Positions 17,235 to 26,638 are shown, numbered from the stretch's first letter. The stretch is 64,000 bases of DNA from Actinoplanes sp. N902-109 (GCF_000389965.1 NC_021191.1:2915501-2979500), one strand, 5' to 3'. Notes: a model not told the origin generated them from the letters alone. A program made the numbers and translations.

Positions 17235-17675
17235 ATGAAGGAGACGAAACAGGCGATCGTTAGGGCGCGACGTGTGGGGGTCAACCTCGGGGCGGTGGTC
17301 CTGTGCGCCGGGGCCACCGCCCTAATGCCCGCGGCCGCGGTGGCAGCCCCGGCAGCCTCGGCCGCCGCGAGGGGGCCCGACATCGGGGTCCTGGCGACTA
17401 CGAGTTGCCGGGTTGACTACAACACCCTCACCTGCACGACCGCCGCGGTTGCAGCGGTCGGCGGTAAGATCGATATCATCATCCTGAAGCCTGTCCCGGC
17501 CGTTCCCTGTAACTACTACGTGACGGACGCCAATAACGGAGCGAGGGTCAACGAAGGCACATTCTGGTACTCAGACGCCTTCTACAAGACCTTGACCGGC
17601 GTCTACAGCCGCTATCGCCTGACGATTTGGGGCTGTTCCCCACTCACCGAGGGCTACATCGGTAGGAGCGGATAG
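17235..17675 (+). CDS. Small secreted protein
   Basis: The ATG at 17235 follows a GGGGG tract and starts a 146-aa protein. The N-terminus is a Sec signal peptide: basic MKETKQAIVRARR, hydrophobic VGVNLGAVVLCAGATAL, and a run of Ala-rich residues with cleavage expected after AVAAPAASAAA. The mature part of about 100 residues has four cysteines (SCRVDYNTLTCT, PCNYY, WGCS), probably two disulfides, and is beta-rich. No enzyme motif is visible. A hairpin terminator follows the stop. Resembles small extracellular actinobacterial proteins of unknown role. Confidence 0.75.
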   Translation: MKETKQAIVRARRVGVNLGAVVLCAGATALMPAAAVAAPAASAAARGPDIGVLATTSCRVDYNTLTCTTAAVAAVGGKIDIIILKPVPAVPCNYYVTDANNGARVNEGTFWYSDAFYKTLTGVYSRYRLTIWGCSPLTEGYIGRSG

Positions 17676-17688
17676 CTTGATTGAAGCA

Positions 17689-17717
17689 GCCCGGCGGGTC
17701 CCCTCCGGGCCGTTTCA
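17689..17717 (+). terminator. Hairpin terminator after secreted protein gene
   Basis: GCCCGG (17689-17694) pairs with CCGGGC (17706-17711), followed by GTTTC. It lies 14 bases after the stop codon. Confidence 0.65.
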
Positions 17718-17829
17718 TGGCGGCGGCATCGCGTTCGATGCGTCCAGGATGCCGTCGCCACGGCGTGATCCAGTCACGTTCCAGCTAGGACTCGAGTCGG
17801 ACTGCTGTGGTCGCTGTGGTGGGGCCTGG

Positions 17830-18036
17830 TTATAGGCCGGCCGGGACGTCGAGTGGGTGGCGTTCCCCGGTGAGGACGGCTACGGCGTGGGCGACTTCGT
17901 GCAGGTCGGCTTTGACGTAGGTGAAGGTCGTCTGCTCTGTCTGCTGCGTAGGTTGTGCCCGGCGAACGTCCGCGCGACAGCGATGCCGAAGCTGCGTTCG
18001 GCCCAGGTCAGTTTCGACTAACAAACCATTTGCCAT
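17830..18036 (-). CDS. Possible small ORF or gene relic
   Basis: A 68-aa frame ends with a protein-like stretch (FTYVKADLHEVAHAVAVL then TGERHPLDVPAGL). The N-terminal part has poor composition and no ribosome-binding site, so it may be the tail of a decayed gene. I do not recognise it. The rest of 17718-18171 holds nothing convincing. Confidence 0.25.
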   Translation of the reverse strand: MANGLLVETDLGRTQLRHRCRADVRRAQPTQQTEQTTFTYVKADLHEVAHAVAVLTGERHPLDVPAGL

Positions 18037-18171
18037 CTGAAGTTCCGCCGCGCAGCTGCGGGTAGCAGCCAGGCCGAGGAGGAGAGCGTGATCAAGTTCG
18101 TTCCTGCCGCGACCGGCGCAGAGCGTCTGGTGATCGGCGAGGAGGCGCGAGCGGTTTCGGCATGGTGACCG

Positions 18172-18947
18172 CTATTCGTGTACGTATCGGGGGTAGGTGC
18201 TCTTCGCTGCGCGGGCGGCGTCGAGGTCTATCTCCAGGGTGACAAAGGGTTCGTCCTCTGATGTCGTTGCCAGGATGTCGCCCTCGGGGCTGATTACCCA
18301 GCCTGTGCCGCCAGGTTCGACGTTCGTCCCGGGCGGCTGCCATTGGTTCGACGAGAGGCAGTACGCGCCGGAGCAGACGGCGGCGGCTTGCCCGCCGGCG
18401 AGCCATTTGCGTGTGGTGGCACGTGGGGTCACTCGTGGAATACACAACATCTCGATGCCGCTGCGGGCGTAGTGGCGCGCCCATTCCAGGAACCACATTT
18501 CGGTGCAGACAAGGACTCCCACGCGCGCGCTTTACCCACCCGGGCACTGGGGAAGCGCTGTTCTCCGCGGTCATACCACGAGGCCTCCCAGTAGCCTTCC
18601 TCATCGGGCAGGTAGTACTTGTCGCGAGTGCGCAGCGGTCCCGTGACTCGTGACCACGTGAAAGCCTGATTCTTCCGGTTGGGCGTGGACCGCGACGCCA
18701 CGACCGCGTCAGTGCGGAGGCGGCCCAGCTCCGCGATCGCCGAGTCGTGTTGCTTGACGCTGCGCTGCCATCGTCGTGGGTCGATCTCCCGATCGCCGGC
18801 CAGCCACGGGGAGAACGGCAGCTCCGGCAGCAGCAGCACCGTAGGCTGGGATTCGGTGACGTGGACCGCCAGTGCGTCGAAGGCCGCAGCGCGGAAACCG
18901 TCACGGGTGTCGAGTTGGCAGACGGTGACTCGGATGATGTCGCTCAT
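18172..18947 (-). pseudogene. Nitrilase-superfamily carbon-nitrogen hydrolase, frameshifted
   Basis: From ATG 18947 the frame MSDIIRVTVCQLDTRDG carries the first catalytic Glu (LLLPELPFSPW) and Lys region (DKYYLPDEEGYWEASW). At about 18522-18531 an alternating CG run is two bases too long and shifts the frame; the continuation in the next frame is GVLVCTEMWFLEWARHYA with the nucleophilic Cys, ending at 18172. Together this is about 258 aa, a normal nitrilase length. The enzyme class hydrolyses nitriles, amides or N-carbamoyl compounds. The slip in a dinucleotide repeat could be decay, reversible slippage or a sequencing error. It diverges from a GlxA-type regulator gene which is also frameshifted. 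Confidence 0.85.
18522..18531. repeat. CG dinucleotide run at nitrilase frameshift
   Basis: CGCGCGCGC on the plus strand; removal of two bases would restore the frame as AAA GCG CGC GTG GGA GTC on the coding strand. Confidence 0.7.
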
Positions 18948-19035
18948 GCCATCAGCGTCGTCACCGTGAACCCTGCGGCGCTGTGCCTGCCGAGACCTAT
19001 ACTGCTCAGATTGCGACACGTGTTGGGATGGGTTC

Positions 19036-20018
19036 GTGGTCCATCGGGTCGGCATACTTGCCTTCGACGGGATGACTTTGCTGGATGCCGCTGGTCCTGC
19101 CGAAGTGTTCTCGGAGGCCGACAACGGTCGGCACTGTTATGACGTCAGGATGGTGGCGTTGGGCGCCGGCTCCGTCCGCACCTCCAGTGGCGTCCGGATA
19201 GAGGCCGACGCCGTCACCGACGGCACGGGCTTCGACACGTTCCTGGTGCCCGGGTTTGAAGGGCCGCCAGCACGCGATCCCGCCCTGGTGGCCGCGGTAC
19301 GCGCGCTCAGCGAGGCGTCGGGGCGCGTCGCCTCCGTGTGCACCGGCAGCTTCCTGCTGGCTGAGGCCGGCCTGCTCGAAGGCCGCGCTGCCACGACACA
19401 CTGGCGTTATGCCGATCTGATGCGCCGGACCTACCCGGCCGTCGACGTCCAGTCCGACGCGATCTTCGTTCGCGCCGGAAAGGTGTTCACCTCCGCTGGC
19501 GTCAGCGCCGGAATCGATCTGGCACTCGCTCTGGTCGAGGACGACCACGGCGCCGACGCTGCTCGGGATGTGGCCCGATCGTGGTCGTGTTCATGCAGCG
19601 CCCGGGAGCACATTCACAGTTCTCCGGAAGGTTGGAACTACCCGTCGTGCCTCGTGGGCCGCTTCGTGCAGTACTTGATGCTGTTGTCAGTGATCCCGCC
19701 GGCGACCACACCGTGCCGGCAATGGCCCGCCGAGCCTCGGTCTCGGCGCGGCACCTTGCCCGCCTGTTCCGGCAGGAGCTGGGCATGACACCCACACAGT
19801 TCGTCCTCGCCAGCCGTGTTGAGGCTGCGCAGCGTCTTCTTGTCTCCGGCGTCCCGGTCATGAACGTCGCGCAGCAAAGCGGTTTCGGGAGTGAGGAGAC
19901 GTTCCGTCGTGCCTTCCAGCGCCATGTCGGGAGTTCGCCGTCTGCTTACCGGGCACGGGTTTCCGACGTCCCTAAGAGTGCGTCTGATTCACGTAGTTTG
20001 CACGTTATGACGGTTTAG
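19036..20018 (+). pseudogene. GlxA-family (DJ-1/PfpI plus AraC) regulator, frameshifted
   Basis: The first frame from GTG 19036 gives a DJ-1/PfpI-like domain (VHRVGILAFDGMTLLDAAGP, then VASVCTGSFLLAEAGLL, with the Cys elbow). It loses frame at about 19578, where CGATCG-TGGTCG lacks one base relative to the expected reading. The next frame continues VVFMQRPGAHSQFSGRLE and a full AraC HTH pair (SARHLARLFRQELGMTPTQF, VAQQSGFGSEETFRRAFQRH). Restored length is about 327 aa, typical of GlxA-type regulators. It is divergent from the nitrilase gene, the usual target arrangement. The last codons lie in the IS5-type element inserted near 19970. Confidence 0.85.
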
Positions 20019-20934
20019 GTGTCTCGCCAGGTTGGGGTGGTTTCGTCGGCGGCTCGTCTAGTGAGGTTGTCGATCATCGCGATGCGGATCATGGTGGCGG
20101 AGGTTTCCGGGAGGGTTTCGTAGTCGCGGGCCAGTCGGCGGTGTTGCATGAGCCAGCCGATGGTGCGTTCGACGACCCAGCGGCGTTTGATGATTGAGAA
20201 GCCTTTGATCTGCCGATCCTTGGTGACGACTTCGACGTCGATACCGAGTGCGGCGCCGTGTTCGACGACCTTTTTGCGGAACCCTGCGTCGACCCAGGCC
20301 TTGGTCAGGGTGGGGTGGGTGTCGGTGGCCCGGTCGAGCAGGGCCAGGCCGATGGTGTTGTCGCTGGCGGCGGTGACGATGACGGCCAGCAGTAGGCCGA
20401 GGGTGTCGGTGATGATGCCGCGTTTGCGGCCCACGATGCGCTTGCCGGCGTCGATGCCTTGGGTAGCGGTCGGGACGTTGGTGGAGGTCTTCACGCTCTG
20501 GCTGTCCATGATGGATGCCGAGGGTTCGGTGCGGCGGCCGGTTGTGGTGCGGACCAACCCGTTCAGGCGGTAGTTGAGGTCGGTGAAGATGCCGTCTGTG
20601 GTCCAGGTCTTGAAGTATCAGTAGACCATTTGCCACGGCGGCAGGTCGTGGGGCATGTAGCGCCAGGTGATGCCGGTGCGGTTGATGTAGAGGATGGCGT
20701 TGAAGATTTCCCGCAGATCGTGCTCGGCGACACGGCCACCGACACCGGCATGGGTGCGGGCTTGGCGCCACGCGGTCAGCAGGGCCTCGATCAGGGCCGA
20801 GCGGGCGTCGGACAGGTCACTGGGATAGGCGGCGCGATGGGTCATGTAGTGCAGGTAGCGTCGCTGTCCGGAAGCAACTCAGACGTGAAGTACGTCGAAT
20901 CCCTCACGAACTCGAATCAGACACTATCAAGGGA
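19969..20934. mobile_element. IS5-family insertion sequence, degenerate
   Basis: The ends share TCCCT...GTCTGATTC in inverted orientation (left about 19969-19990, right about 20914-20934). A clear target duplication was not seen, although CTAA occurs at both borders (19972 and 20935), so the borders are approximate. The transposase carries an internal stop. Confidence 0.65.
20015..20845 (-). pseudogene. IS5-family transposase with in-frame TGA
   Basis: From ATG 20845 the N-terminal domain reads MTHRAAYPSDLSDARSALIE and ILYINRTGITWRYMPHDLPPW. A TGA at 20618-20620 follows QMVY, where relatives continue with an aromatic residue and YFKTW. After it the same frame continues with the DDE core (SIMDSQSVKTS, VIVTAASDNT, FRKKV, KRRWVVERTIGWL). 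Total would be 276 aa. One nonsense change is enough to inactivate it, so the element is not autonomous. Confidence 0.85.
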
Positions 20935-21053
20935 CTAAACCGGATCGTAGCGGCGCGGCTGGATACGCATTTCTCGGAAGTATCGTCCCGTTCTGCACCG
21001 GCATCGCAGACCAGCTTGGGTAGAGAATCGCAGCATCTCACCACCAGTCTGAA

Positions 21054-22280
21054 CTAAACGCCCAGTGAGCGACTGTTTGGCGGACATGGTCGTCGGTCAC
21101 GAGGTATGCGCGGGCGCGGCGGGGTTGATTGGGATGTAGAACTTGCCGGGTGCGTCGAGGGTGTGAGCATGCCACCCGGCGGCAAGCATGCCCCTGTCGA
21201 GGATGAGGTCAACGTCGCGGCGCTCACGGACCCGGAGGCAGACACGAACGCTCATCTGCGAGCGCAATGCTCCGCCACCCATTGCCTTCTGCGTAGGGCG
21301 TTGTGTCGCGGCGAGCAGGTCAACGGCGACCGCTCGTCCGCGGCGAGCCACCGATTCGGCGTACGGCATCGCATCTGGTGCTGTGTCGGCGAGTTCGGCG
21401 TACTCATCAATGATGACGACCAGAGCCGGAGCGGCCGGAGTTGGCTCCCAGACTCGGGTGTTGCTGTGACTTGACGCTTGGGCGCGGGCGTCGAGCACAG
21501 CGACGGCATCAGTCAACAGTTGAGTGGCTTCTTCCGACGTTGTTGCCAGGCGGGCGAGACAGGGCGCCCATGGCCGCAGTTCCATGCCGCCTTTGAGGTC
21601 AATGCCCCACAGCACGACGTCGGAACACGCGGCCAGATTGCCGAGCACGACGTTCAGTACGCCGCTCTTGCCCGAGTCGGTGGTGCCACCGATCAACGCA
21701 TGCCGCCGCAGCAACGGCACACGAACGTTTGTCGCGTCCTCGAACACCCCGAGGTCGATCGGGTCGGCCAAGGATCGAGATGTCGGGCCGGGCCACGGTA
21801 TGGCGCCGGCGTGCGGGTCGATGGCGAGTACTCGCATCGTGCAACGGCCGGCGTGGGCGGGATCGTGCTCGATGCGGACGGCGCCGGGTCGCGTACCGAG
21901 ACCCGATTCGATGGCCGGCACGCGGGCTATGACGTCCGCGACGCTCTGGCTGGGCCGCAGCTTTATCAGGGCGCGCCAGCCCCACGTGTCCACGACGGCC
22001 GACATGATGCGTGAGCCGGCCAAGCCGATGGCCTCGGCGAGGTCGGGCCACGCACTGATGACGCGGTCCACTCTTGCGCGGGCTCGACGACGGCGATGCG
22101 CCCACCATGGCACCGCGAGAACGACGACGGCCAGTACAAGGACCGTGGGCAACGGAATGCTCCCAGGGCCAAGCGCCGTAGCGGCTGTCAGCCATGCACC
22201 GGACACCGTGACAACCGTTATGGCGTACGCCCGTTCATTGCCCCGAAGCTCTTTGCGTCTCCCGATGACGAAGCCTGCTA
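21054..22280 (-). pseudogene. Truncated second copy of TraB/FtsK translocase gene
   Basis: This matches the TraB at 1796-3529 almost residue for residue from GFVIGRRKELRGNERAYA to LDAPGKFY, including Walker A GGTTDSGKS and Walker B LVVIIDEYAEL. The first 80 residues are missing. Near 21136 a small deletion removes the LADGHN segment and shifts frame; the other frame continues QPRRARAYLVTDDHV and stops at 21054, so the winged-helix end is gone. Many synonymous differences show it is an old, separate element copy rather than a recent duplication. It marks the remains of another AICE. Confidence 0.88.
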
Positions 22281-22312
22281 CGCAGAAGACTCCCCGCCAA
22301 GATGCCGTACCT

Positions 22313-22352
22313 CTACCGCGAGCGTCAAGACGTCTCGTCACATGTCGCCGTC
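22313..22352. repeat. 40-bp repeat, copy B
   Basis: Partner of 8641-8680 (about 33 of 40 identical). It begins some 30 bases beyond the broken edge of the truncated TraB copy. The following DNA to 22632 shows no gene; a short frame ends EFETTEYFEKSQLSYLG at 22428 and may be a C-terminal relic. Confidence 0.45.
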
Positions 22353-22632
22353 ACAAGACGTCCAAGTCTTTGTAGAGTTCGAGACCACGGAGTACTTCGA
22401 AAAGTCGCAGCTGTCATACCTCGGATAACGCGCCCCTCGTTACCTCCGAGTGGCGGCGAGCGGCGACTGCATCTCCATGGTCGTCGAGAGCAATCCCCGG
22501 CTATGAGCGGTCGCGGATGGCCTAGCGCTAGGGGCCGATAACAAACTTCAAAGTAAACGCTCGCAATGCCGCCTTAACGGCATTTGTTCCATGTGAAAAT
22601 TTGAGGCACTAACCGATCCATACGGACAAGTC

Positions 22633-23661
22633 CTACCCCATTATAGCGGAGATCAAATCCGTGGTTGCTTTGAGGAGGGGTGCGCCGACTTCGCCAACAC
22701 TGGTGGCAATTTGCGCAAGCCTTCGTGAGCCTCGGGCCAGTCGATCGCTATCCTCGACGCCGGCCCGCACATCAAGGGCTGCAGTATCGATTTCCTCAGC
22801 TTGACTGTGAGGTACCCTTGTTCGCAATTCCGCTGCGGCAGCGAGGGTCTTCTCGATGAGCTCGGGCGAAACGCCGTGGGACGTGAATTTATTACCTCGC
22901 ACGTCATTACCCGATCCAAAAACGCCCGACGCGCTTCCATGAAAATTGAAGATGTTACTCACCGGCGAACGCCTCTTTTCGTTGACGCTTCTGATTTCGT
23001 ATGACTGGACCCCTCTAGGGGTCAGCGCATAACCATATTCGTTCTCTTCGAGTAGCCCGCTGGACTCGAGTCGATGGGTTGCAACTTCCGCCTCGGCACG
23101 GGAGATATTGAGAAGTGGTGAGATTTGTCGCGCAGTGACGTATTTTCCAGGGCATCCCTGCGTGACTTTGTAAATTGCCTCTAAAAAGGCGTGATCGCGC
23201 TTGATCAAGGCTTCCGCGGTTATTGTCGATGCTTTCTGCTGTTGAGAAGTATTTTCGGCGGCGAGAACAGCCCGTCCGAAGCTTTTCGCCAAACGCCAGA
23301 AAGCGATGGCTATTACCACGCTAACAAACACTGATATCTTGTGAGGTGAACCCCTTAAAATCCATGTCCATGCAGTAAGGGCAACTGTCGCAGCGAGAGC
23401 CACCTTAAAATGTGCCCTGGTTGCATAACCCGTCCATGCGATATGCAGCGCTCGCGCGATCATAAAGAAGATAAGTAGGACCTGCTCGAATAGGATCCTA
23501 GACACGTAATCGCCACCGCGGGTGTATGGAACGGCGACATAGGCAATCGCTACTATAAGCATTACGCCCGTGAACCAATAGCGGGTGAAAGTTGCGATCG
23601 CAAGGAGGACGAGGGCGAAGCCTACAGTTGCCGCTAGAGGCTCGCTGGCGAGCAGACCCAT
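22633..23661 (-). CDS. Membrane protein with winged-helix and Gly/Asn motif domain
   Basis: The 342-aa protein starts at 23661. Four hydrophobic helices occupy about residues 8-125, followed by a winged helix (KRDHAFLEAIYKVTQG, YVTARQISPLLNISRAEAEV) near 150-215. Residues about 232-258 hold a short Gly/Asn-rich beta motif (NIFNFHGSASGVFGSGND), then a helical tail (PELIEKTLAAAAELRTRVPH). Tails of this type occur in actinobacterial conflict proteins as adaptor regions. The gene is AT-richer than its surroundings, suggesting separate acquisition. Not recognised as a named family; a membrane-linked sensor or effector is my inference. Confidence 0.72.
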   Translation of the reverse strand: MGLLASEPLAATVGFALVLLAIATFTRYWFTGVMLIVAIAYVAVPYTRGGDYVSRILFEQVLLIFFMIARALHIAWTGYATRAHFKVALAATVALTAWTWILRGSPHKISVFVSVVIAIAFWRLAKSFGRAVLAAENTSQQQKASTITAEALIKRDHAFLEAIYKVTQGCPGKYVTARQISPLLNISRAEAEVATHRLESSGLLEENEYGYALTPRGVQSYEIRSVNEKRRSPVSNIFNFHGSASGVFGSGNDVRGNKFTSHGVSPELIEKTLAAAAELRTRVPHSQAEEIDTAALDVRAGVEDSDRLARGSRRLAQIATSVGEVGAPLLKATTDLISAIMG

Positions 23662-24239
23662 AGCTTGATGCTAGTCGGCAGAGTGGCCGAGAGCTAGTTT
23701 TGCGGCTCACCAGCGCCCGGGGAAGAGTCTTATAACCGACACTCCATGGTCGGTGCATGACATATACGGCTTCGCGGGTTGGTAAGGCTGACTCCGAAAC
23801 GGCCGACCCTCGTGCTGTGAGCTGAAGCGCGTATTGCACTATGTGATTCGGGCGGTTGCCATGCATACGTGACGTTTCTTGCATTAGTGCTCGGATGCGC
23901 TCACGCGCGTCTCTTGCCTATTTCTGTCGTGGGACATAGGGTCATTTAAACCACCTTTTCACGCCGCCCATCGGGGTTAATCCGACGGACCCCGATGGGT
24001 GCCGCTGTATGAAATCTATCGACAGATGAAAAGCTCAGCGGCTGCGATTTCGGTGTGCACAAATGATGTGTTGGACCTCGGACACTTAAAATAGTCAATG
24101 AATTGGGCCGCTGACCAGCGATTATATGGTCGGCGGCCTTAATCGTTTCTGGAACCTGGGCCGCCGTGGGAACACGGTCTTCCTGAAGCCCTGTTCTGGC
24201 AGCGAGCGGGGTCGCCATGGCAGCTGGGAGACAGCGCAC
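23662..24239. other. AT-richer intergenic region before the integrase
   Basis: No credible gene in about 580 bases. It holds the perfect hairpin at 23967-23999 and low-GC stretches (around 23941-24130) suitable for promoters or for an attachment site next to a tyrosine integrase. Confidence 0.5.
23967..23999. terminator. Perfect 11-bp inverted repeat
   Basis: CCCATCGGGGT (23967-23977) and ACCCCGATGGG (23989-23999) with an 11-base loop. It could be a terminator or a recombination/excisionase site of the adjacent integrase; no T-run follows. Confidence 0.45.
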
Positions 24240-25508
24240 ATGGCCTCCATCGAGACCCGGAAAACCAAAGGCAAGATCACTCGCTATCGAGTGAAGTGGC
24301 GTACCGGCGGGAGCCGCGTTGGCGCCTAGGACGGAACCACCTTCGACGCCCACGTGGACGCAAAGCAGTTCAAGGCGCTGGTCGAGGTGTACGGCCACCA
24401 GTGGCCGCCGGCGGACGTGCTCATCGCGAAAGGCTTCGCCTATCTCGTGCCGGGCGCGGTCGTGGCGCCAGTTGCTCTCGCTGTGGAAGAGCCGTCGCCG
24501 GTGGTGACGTTCGAGGCGTTCGCATTGGAATACCTCGACCGGCTGGTCAAGCCGAACCCGGAGACGAAGCGCAAGTACCTCGAGCGTCTGCGGGTGCACG
24601 TCTTCCCGGTCCTTGGTGAGCGTCCGGTCGTGGAGATCACACGTAGGGAGATGCGCCTGTGGCAGGAAGGACTGCTGGCAAAGAACCTCTCGCCGAAGAC
24701 GATCGCGAACATCCGTGGCGAGACCGTGTCGCCAATCTTCGAGGCTGCGTGCCTGCCGGGTGAGGACGACGAGCCGCCGCTGCGGACCTACAACCCGCTT
24801 AAGGGACTCAAGTTGCCGGAGCGTAACCGGCCGGAGCGGGAGATCGTCGAGGATCAGCAGGAAGCCGCGCTCGTCATCGAGGCCGCCTACGACGTCGACC
24901 CGAGTGCGGCTGATGTGCTGCTGATGCTTCTGGCAACGGGTATGCGCTGGGGTGAGGCGGCGGGGCTGCCTGTGCGGGCGGTGAACTTCGATCGAGGGAC
25001 GGTCAGCATCATGCAGGTGCTACGTAAGGAGAACTTCCAGTGGAAGGTGATCGCGCGGCCGAAGACCAAGGACGGCTACCGTGGGATTCCGGTGCCTGCT
25101 CAGGGCATGAATATTCGCGCGATACGTTGTGAGGGCCGCGGCCGCGGCCGCGATGCGTTCGTCTTCACCGCGCCGAGGGGCGGCCACTGGCGTTACGAGG
25201 TCTTCTACGACGACCGCTGGAAGAAGATCCGCGAGCTGGCTGAGGCCAAGGGACTGCGTAAGCGCATGACGATGTACGGGCTGCGACACTCGCTGCTGAC
25301 GTGGCTTGCCTCCGAAGGCGTCGACCCGATGACGCTGCGCACGATCGCTGGTCACAAGCGGGTTAGCACGACCTTCGACATCTACGTGCACAGCACCCGC
25401 CGGCATCATCCGAAGGTCAAGGAAGCCGTATCCGGACTTGTGGGTCTCGAAGTTGGCCCGTTTGCTTCGCGGCCAGCGGGGGATGAGCCGTACCGGCCCG
25501 GGTTATAG
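24240..25508 (+). pseudogene. Phage-type tyrosine integrase with amber codon 30
   Basis: ATG 24240 begins MASIETRKTKGKITRYRVKW, the N-terminal arm-binding segment of actinophage integrases. Codon 30 is TAG (24327-24329) where relatives have Trp (GAWDG). The frame then continues without change through a core-binding domain (VVTFEAFALEYLDRLVKPNP) and the catalytic domain: ATGMRWGEAAGL (Arg), PKTKDGYRGIPV (Lys), YGLRHSLLTW (Arg), GHKRVSTTFDIYVHST (His and Tyr). The first residue of the HxxR box is Tyr. Restart from GTG 24354 would lose the arm-binding domain. Length without the stop would be 422 aa, normal for the family. Confidence 0.88.
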
Positions 25509-25570
25509 CGGAGAACGGTGCCGCCCTCGGCGAGGGCGGCACCGTCGGTCGGACGCGGGGCGGACAATGC

Positions 25571-25786
25571 CTAGCGACGTTGCCTGCGTCCCGCACGGCG
25601 TACGGGTCTCTCCGAGGAGGCGGCGGATGAGGGCTTTAAGGCTGCTGTGAGGTCGGCTTCCGTGAAGCGCACCAGCCGTCCCGCTCGGTGGCAAGGCACA
25701 AGTCCTCTTGAGACCCATCGTCGCAAGGTGCTCTCGGCGACTCGTAGGACGATGGCCGCCTCGGCATAGGTGTACTGCCTCTCCAT
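25571..25786 (-). CDS. Excisionase-family DNA-binding protein
   Basis: The 71-aa protein MERQYTYAEAAIVLRVAEST is followed by LRRWVSRGLVPCHRAGRLVRF and EADLTAALK, the winged HTH of Xis/MerR-like excisionases. A G-rich ribosome-binding site (GAGGGGGA) precedes the ATG at 25786; a GTG three bases earlier is possible. It converges on the integrase with 62 bases between stops, an unusual orientation, as excisionases normally precede the integrase on the same strand. Confidence 0.82.
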   Translation of the reverse strand: MERQYTYAEAAIVLRVAESTLRRWVSRGLVPCHRAGRLVRFTEADLTAALKPSSAASSERPVRRAGRRQRR

Positions 25787-25974
25787 CACCTCCCCCTCGG
25801 TCTGAAATGCCGGCCGGGTGGCGTTAGGCCGTCACTGACCAACTTGAACCATGACGCCGTGATCTGTTCGCGGGTAGCTGTCTGACGTTGTCGGCCCTGT
25901 AGCTTCGCGTCGACGTGCTCCCTCCGGGCCTGCGGACAGCCCGTACCTAGACCAGCAGTACGTCGTCACCCAGC
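25787..25974. other. Short region with no gene
   Basis: Nothing protein-like was recognised between the excisionase start and the terminase relic. Confidence 0.4.
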
Positions 25975-26534
25975 TTCCGGGAATTCTGCACTGGATCGCG
26001 CTGAGCATCGATCACGGCACCCGCAACGCCGCCGCGGCAGATGCTCGGCGTCGGCAAGGACGGCCGGCTCTACCTATGAGTGCCGCCACGACCAGCCATC
26101 GCCCGTCGCTAGCTCACCGAAGTGTCGCTGTCGCGCGCTGCGCCGCTCGATAGCCGAACTCGAGTTGCCCGGCGCGCCCGGTCTCGCTGGGCCGCGGCCC
26201 AAGTGGCTGGTCGTTGACCCGGCCGAGGCGTCGCTGCGGCTCCAGCTCCTCGAGGACGGGCTCACCCGGCCCTGGCCGACAACTCCGTACCAGACGGTAT
26301 CCGGCTGATGTCGAGCCTGCTCGGCAACGACCAGCTGAAGATCCACGCCTCCTGCGCGGGTCTGATCGACGAGATCCTGGGCTACTCCTGGGACGACAAG
26401 GCCATCGAACGAACGGCACCGACGCGCCGATCAGGGCGGGCGACCACTCGATCTACGCGGCCCGGTACGCGATCAAGTCCCCCGAGGTGCGCTGGCGGCT
26501 ACTCGTACGCAGCCCGCTGAATCTCGTAGCGTGA
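25975..26534 (+). pseudogene. Relic of phage terminase large subunit (nuclease domain)
   Basis: Pieces of the TerL C-terminal nuclease domain follow in the right order but in shifting frames: ALSIDHGTRNA (25998), MLGVGKDGRLYL (about 26040), PKWLVVDPAEASLRLQLLED (26202), LADNSVPDGIRLMSSLLG (26277), LIDEILGYSWDDKAIER (26362) and GTDAPIRAGDHSIYAARYA (26415). These correspond to the family pattern with catalytic Asp residues in IDHGT, VVDP and DDHALDALRY. At least three frameshifts are needed. It shows that a tailed-phage genome once lay next to the tyrosine integrase. The rest of the phage is missing. Confidence 0.8.
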
Positions 26535-26638
26535 CATCAGTCAAGGTCTTAGACGCGGGAGGGTTGTTCGCCTCGACCTGGCCGAAGCGAACGGCGTATC
26601 CCGTGAATGTCCGTAAACCGCACCTCAAGCTCGAACGC

